A stretch of 43,996 bases of DNA from an uncultured Phascolarctobacterium sp. (GTDB taxonomy: Bacteria; Bacillota; Negativicutes; Acidaminococcales; Acidaminococcaceae). Location of the stretch: contig NZ_CALDXR010000011.1 of assembly GCF_937920985.1 (NCBI RefSeq), forward strand, positions 1 through 43,996, in the 5' to 3' direction. A program made the translations under genes and the position numbers. The notes beneath the pieces were generated by a model, which was not told the origin of the DNA, ran no database searches, and saw nothing but the letters and a program-made list of their open reading frames with translations. This document shows, piece after piece, positions 41,069 to 43,996 of this stretch (position 1 is the first letter of the stretch; the number at the start of each line of letters is the position of its first letter).

Positions 41069-41749
41069 TCAAGCCTCTGCTAAGGGATCAACAACACCGT
41101 TGGCAGCAAAGGCAGCCTCACGGTCAATGCAGGTACCACACTTGTGACAGGGCTTTGCGCCACCATCATAACAGCTCCAGGTCAGCTCATAGGGAACACC
41201 TAAGCGCAAGCCCTCAGCAACGATATCCTTCTTCGTTTTATCAACAAACGGAGCAACCAGACGCACCTTGCGGCCGCTTCCCAAATATACTGCCAAATTC
41301 ATCGACTCATTAAATTCAACACTGCAATCGGGATAAGCATTGCCTGCAGCATCATCGGCATGGGGACCGTAGTAAATCTCATTGCATTCATATTCCAAGG
41401 CAATGCTTGCCGCAGCAGCCAGGAACAGGCCATTACGGAAAGGCACATATGTGCTTACAGGCTCACCCTTACTTTCCTTCAGCTGCTCTGCATAGGATGC
41501 GTGCGGAACACTTTCATCCGAGCCCTGCAGCAGGGAGCATTTGCTGTGAGCGAAAATCTTCGACAAATCCATATGCAGCAGCTCCACATGATAATAATCG
41601 GCAATCGCCTGCGCTGCTGCAAGCTCCTTGGCATGCTTCTGACCATAAGACATCGACAAAGCCAGAACATTATCGCCGTATTTTTCTTTTGCCAGTGCCA
41701 GACAGGTTGAGCTGTCTACGCCACCGCTTAATAATACTAAAACCTTCAT
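41069..41749 (-). CDS. queC: QueC, 7-cyano-7-deazaguanine (preQ0) synthase
   Basis: This 226-residue enzyme uses ATP and ammonia to turn carboxy-deazaguanine into preQ0. It has the PP-loop LLSGGVDSSTCLALA (about residues 5-19), SMSYGQKHAKEL, YYGPHADDAAGNAYPDC and the zinc site SCYDGGAKPCHKCGTC. ATG at 41749 follows TTGGGAGGAGAA. It is the first gene after the preQ1 riboswitch. queD and queE, needed to make its substrate, are not in the window. Confidence 0.98.
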   Translation of the reverse strand: MKVLVLLSGGVDSSTCLALAKEKYGDNVLALSMSYGQKHAKELAAAQAIADYYHVELLHMDLSKIFAHSKCSLLQGSDESVPHASYAEQLKESKGEPVSTYVPFRNGLFLAAAASIALEYECNEIYYGPHADDAAGNAYPDCSVEFNESMNLAVYLGSGRKVRLVAPFVDKTKKDIVAEGLRLGVPYELTWSCYDGGAKPCHKCGTCIDREAAFAANGVVDPLAEA

Positions 41750-41792
41750 TTCTCCTCCCAATTAATGAGCGGGCAAAGTCCACAAAATATAA

Positions 41793-41823
41793 AAGGATTC
41801 CGTCATCTACAGACGAAATCCTT
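41793..41823 (-). other. Second hairpin in the queC leader
   Basis: The stem AAGGATT-CGTC pairs with GACG-AATCCTT around a 7-nt loop with one internal mismatch, followed on the minus strand by TTATATTTT. It lies between the riboswitch terminator and the queC ribosome site and may be a second, weaker terminator. Confidence 0.55.
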
Positions 41824-41831
41824 GCATACAT

Positions 41832-41855
41832 AAAAAATACCGGCCGGCGCCAGTA
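41832..41855 (-). terminator. Riboswitch-controlled terminator before queC
   Basis: A compact GC-rich stem, TACTGGC with GCCGGTA and a 4-nt loop, is followed on the minus strand by TTTTTT. It stands seven bases past the preQ1 aptamer and is the likely expression platform. Confidence 0.8.
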
Positions 41856-41861
41856 CATCGC

Positions 41862-41902
41862 CCGTAGTTTTATTTATAGACAGGATGGTTACGAACTGTC
41901 TG
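41862..41902 (-). promoter_or_regulatory. PreQ1-I riboswitch aptamer
   Basis: On the minus strand the stem AGACAG/CTGTCT encloses TTCGTAACCATC and is followed by the A-rich tail ATAAATAAAACTACG. This is the H-type pseudoknot plan of the preQ1 class I aptamer: the loop CGTA can pair with the tail TACG. With an intrinsic terminator after it, preQ1 should lower expression of queC-queT-queF. Confidence 0.9.
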
Positions 41903-41919
41903 TTATGAACTTCTAAGAT

Positions 41920-41948
41920 ATTATACAGCATATCGCGTTATTTGTCCA
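41920..41948 (-). promoter_or_regulatory. Promoter of the queC operon
   Basis: TGGACA (41948-41943) and TATAAT (41925-41920) are 17 bp apart on the minus strand, with the start about ten bases before the riboswitch stem. Confidence 0.8.
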
Positions 41949-41973
41949 GCATAAGAAAATAGCATAATCAAAA

Positions 41974-42015
41974 ACAGACACCGCCGACACACTTAAAGCA
42001 TATCGAGATGTCTGT
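41974..42015 (-). terminator. Terminator of the MFS transporter gene
   Basis: ACAGACA (41974-41980) pairs with TGTCTGT (42009-42015) across a 28-nt loop with partial pairing; TTTTG follows on the minus strand. Confidence 0.6.
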
Positions 42016-42042
42016 CTTAAAAGCGTTATAGCTTATCTATTA

Positions 42043-43290
42043 TTATACAATCGCTTTATCAGGTTTTACAAAGAACCAAGCAATAGCACCGCAGATACCG
42101 GTTACAGCAGTTGCTGCCAAAGCAGCCTGCCAGCCATAGTTTGTTGCAAACCAGGCAGTAACGGTCGGAGCAAGTACGCCGCCGATATTGCCCCAGAAGT
42201 TCATCCAACCGGATACGGAACCGGCAAATTTACCGCCCATGCTGATAACGCTGGACCAGGAAGCACTCATGGTCAGACCGAGGGAACCTAAGGATACGGA
42301 AAGCCAGAGAACATTCATCATCGGATCGGCAGTACGAGTGGAAATGTACAACGCACCTGCACAAAGAAGAATACCTGCAGCACCGGTTGCAGTCTTAACG
42401 ATGTTCTGAGACATGCCGCTGCGCAGCAGTTTATCGGAATAGTGACCGCAAAGAGTAACTACAGCCATCAGAGAAATCCAGGGAGCAGCTGCCCAGATAC
42501 CCATTTTTGCTAAGGAGAATTTGTGCACCTCCATGAGGTACATCGGCAGCCAAGCCAGGAATACGTACATGATATAGTCAGTAATCAAAAACTGAATGCC
42601 CAAAGCCCAGAATTGGGTAGAACGCAGCAGCTTGCCCCAAGGAGCAATCTGCTTTTCACCGGTTGCTTCCACGCGGCCTTCGTTAATGTGAGCAAGTTCT
42701 GCTTCATTAACGTAAGGACTGTCCTTCGGATCATCTGTAACATATTTATGCCAAGCCCAAGCCAGCAGCAGACCAACTACACCAAAGCTGAGGAATACAT
42801 GATGCCAGCCAAAGGTAGTCATCAGCCATACTACAACAGCAGGACCGACTACAGGACCAAAGAAGCAGCCATTGAGAATAAAGGAGCTTGCCTTGCCCTT
42901 TTCATCTTTATTAAACCATTTGTGTTCTGCCATAGCAAACGCAGGATAAATCGGTGCTTCGCCCAGGCCAAACATCAAACGTACAATGGCAAAGGTATAC
43001 TTACCGCTTGCTATAGCAGTTAAAGCAGTAAAGATTGACCACCATGCGCAGGCAATAGAACCGGTAAAGCGATGGCCGAATTTTTCAGCAAGCATACCGC
43101 CGGGAACCTGCATCAAAGCATAACCGGCGAAGAAGAAGGATTGAATAAGGCCCATATCTATTTTAGTAAAGCCAAATTCCTTCATGATTACGGGTGTTGC
43201 AACAGAAAGGTTAACGCGGTCCATGTAGGATACAAAGCTGATAGCAAAAATCAGCCACGCTACCTTCCATCTGAAGTTTGTCATTTTCAT
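42043..43290 (-). CDS. MFS transporter, anion:cation symporter (ACS) type
   Basis: This 415-residue protein with about 12 membrane helices begins MKMTNFRWKVAWLIFAISFV, followed by YMDRVNLSVATPVIMKEFG. The family hallmark GYALMQVPGGMLAEKFGHR lies in loop 2-3, and GLGEAPIYPAF in helix 4. These point to the ACS family (hexuronate, glucarate, galactonate and other organic-anion importers). The actual substrate cannot be read from the sequence. ATG at 43290 follows AAGGG; upstream starts lack a site. It stands alone with its own promoter and terminator. Confidence 0.9.
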   Translation of the reverse strand: MKMTNFRWKVAWLIFAISFVSYMDRVNLSVATPVIMKEFGFTKIDMGLIQSFFFAGYALMQVPGGMLAEKFGHRFTGSIACAWWSIFTALTAIASGKYTFAIVRLMFGLGEAPIYPAFAMAEHKWFNKDEKGKASSFILNGCFFGPVVGPAVVVWLMTTFGWHHVFLSFGVVGLLLAWAWHKYVTDDPKDSPYVNEAELAHINEGRVEATGEKQIAPWGKLLRSTQFWALGIQFLITDYIMYVFLAWLPMYLMEVHKFSLAKMGIWAAAPWISLMAVVTLCGHYSDKLLRSGMSQNIVKTATGAAGILLCAGALYISTRTADPMMNVLWLSVSLGSLGLTMSASWSSVISMGGKFAGSVSGWMNFWGNIGGVLAPTVTAWFATNYGWQAALAATAVTGICGAIAWFFVKPDKAIV

Positions 43291-43360
43291 AGTACTCTTT
43301 CCCTTCATAAAAAAACAAATTCTGTTCATTTATATATTTTCTGCCGAACAGTTAACAACA

Positions 43361-43389
43361 ATGATACTATTTCTTCTTAAAACTGTCAA
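43361..43389 (-). promoter_or_regulatory. Promoter of the MFS transporter gene
   Basis: On the minus strand a perfect TTGACA (43389-43384) and TATCAT (43366-43361) are 17 bp apart. The leader contains a CTGTTC/GAACAG inverted repeat (43322-43327 and 43346-43351) that could be a regulator site. Confidence 0.75.
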
Positions 43390-43513
43390 TATTTTTTTGC
43401 CGTTTGATTTGTGCGAATATTTGTCTATTGTATAAGGATTTTTGAGTTTTATTGAGTTTTATAAGGAAATGGAAGAAGTGCGTCATAATAGTATATTGCA
43501 GCAATGTAAATCG

Positions 43514-43643
43514 AAGAAGCGAGTCCGCAGGACGACGCTGATTGGCTGTCACACATAGAACTCTGGTAAATTGAGCGATGGGTATATCGTGCAAGGAATA
43601 GCAATTTTAGCAAATGAGTGTCTGGAATCATAGAAGTGTCGCA
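43514..43643. repeat. Unclassified ~130-bp intergenic repeat, copy 1
   Basis: The unit runs from AAGAAGC to TAGAAGTGTCGCA and recurs 147 bp further on with few differences; the cores CGCTGATTGGCTGTCACACA and TATATCGTGCAAGGAATAGC are identical. No gene covers it. Confidence 0.9.
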
Positions 43644-43660
43644 TTCTTGCGTGCGCATCC

Positions 43661-43790
43661 AAGAAGCTAGTCCACAGGACAACGCTGATTGGCTGTCACA
43701 CATAGAACTCTGGTAAATTGAGCGAGAGGTATATCGTGCAAGGAATAGCAATTTTAGCAAATGAGCATTTGGAACCATAGAAGTGTCGCA
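43661..43790. repeat. Unclassified ~130-bp intergenic repeat, copy 2
   Basis: The direct copy of 43514-43643. Its second half also has an inverted partner at 43831-43923, so this part could fold into a long imperfect hairpin. Confidence 0.9.
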
Positions 43791-43830
43791 ATTGTTTGAG
43801 CGCTAAACTTAACTTATATTGAAGAATTTT

Positions 43831-43923
43831 TTAGCTTCGCGCGAGTTTTGCGGCACTTCGTCCTGGTTCCATGCGAAATTTGCGTTAAGAAATTGCTGCT
43901 GACTGAAACGATATACCTCTCGC
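43831..43923. repeat. Inverted, diverged copy of the right-end repeat
   Basis: Read on the minus strand this stretch starts GCGAGAGGTATATCGT, identical to 43722-43737. It then follows copy 2 with small insertions and changes (AGCAATTT, GCAAAT, GGAACCA, GAAGTG-CGCAA). From 43924 to the window end I see nothing further. Confidence 0.75.
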
Positions 43924-43996
43924 GAATAGAGAAAGTATGGGAGTAAGCTAAGTTAGTCCGCAGCTATCTATCCTCAGTCGTAAGTAAGCAAAGCTT

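Noticed and set aside
43449..43778. 109-codon minus-strand frame with two 49-residue internal repeats
   Set aside because: The repeats exist because the 130-bp DNA unit recurs at 147 bp, a multiple of three. Sequence identity extends to non-coding edges, and there is no ribosome site.

Overview
The window looks like chromosomal DNA of a diderm Firmicute of the class Negativicutes, probably from the Phascolarctobacterium/Acidaminococcus side. The main evidence is a pair of OmpM-type porins: signal peptide, one SLH domain, a coiled coil and a beta-barrel ending in phenylalanine. These occur beside Firmicute-style genes and signals such as CggR, a preQ1-I riboswitch, LexA boxes of the GAAC-N4-GTTC type, and a K+-dependent membrane pyrophosphatase. 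Genus assignment is an inference. Nearly every gene lies on the minus strand; the one plus-strand gene I can support is a 28-residue hydrophobic peptide.

Layout. 1-6784: type I-C CRISPR-Cas, with an array of 14 identical 31-nt repeats, leader, cas7, cas8c, cas5c and cas3. No cas4, cas1 or cas2 lies where they normally sit. 6869-13144: an AsmA/TamB-like envelope protein, an M18 aminopeptidase, endonuclease IV, a YjbR-fold protein, a DUF1653 protein, and a Y-family polymerase with a small YolD-like partner under an apparent SOS promoter. 13145-15907: repeats, an AAA-ATPase/PD-(D/E)XK protein and a small membrane protein. 16047-24336: a trans-translation and RNA-quality cluster (tmRNA, SNF2-SWIM helicase, SmpB, RNase R, thioesterase, hydrolase).

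24360-26700: an island of small modules (a 41-nt tandem repeat, hicAB, a DUF4160 pair, a 70-aa orphan, and a candidate structured RNA upstream of a 33-codon ORF). Copies of the same palindromic terminator separate the modules. 26745-29942: two ompM genes sharing an apparently perfect 492-bp block over leader, signal peptide and SLH region while their barrels differ. 30147-32493: membrane pyrophosphatase and SecG. 32624-39878: the central glycolytic operon cggR-gap-pgk/tpiA-gpmI-eno, in which PGK and TIM form one fused polypeptide; a CggR-type operator lies downstream of the promoter. 40054-41948: queC-queT-queF behind a preQ1-I riboswitch. 42043-43389: an MFS transporter. 43514-43923: three copies of an unclassified repeat, two direct and one inverted.

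The least explained elements are the promoter/repeat/terminator/small-ORF unit at 26344-26635, the 41-nt tandem array at 24423-24613, the porin cassette duplication, and the CRISPR locus lacking its adaptation module.
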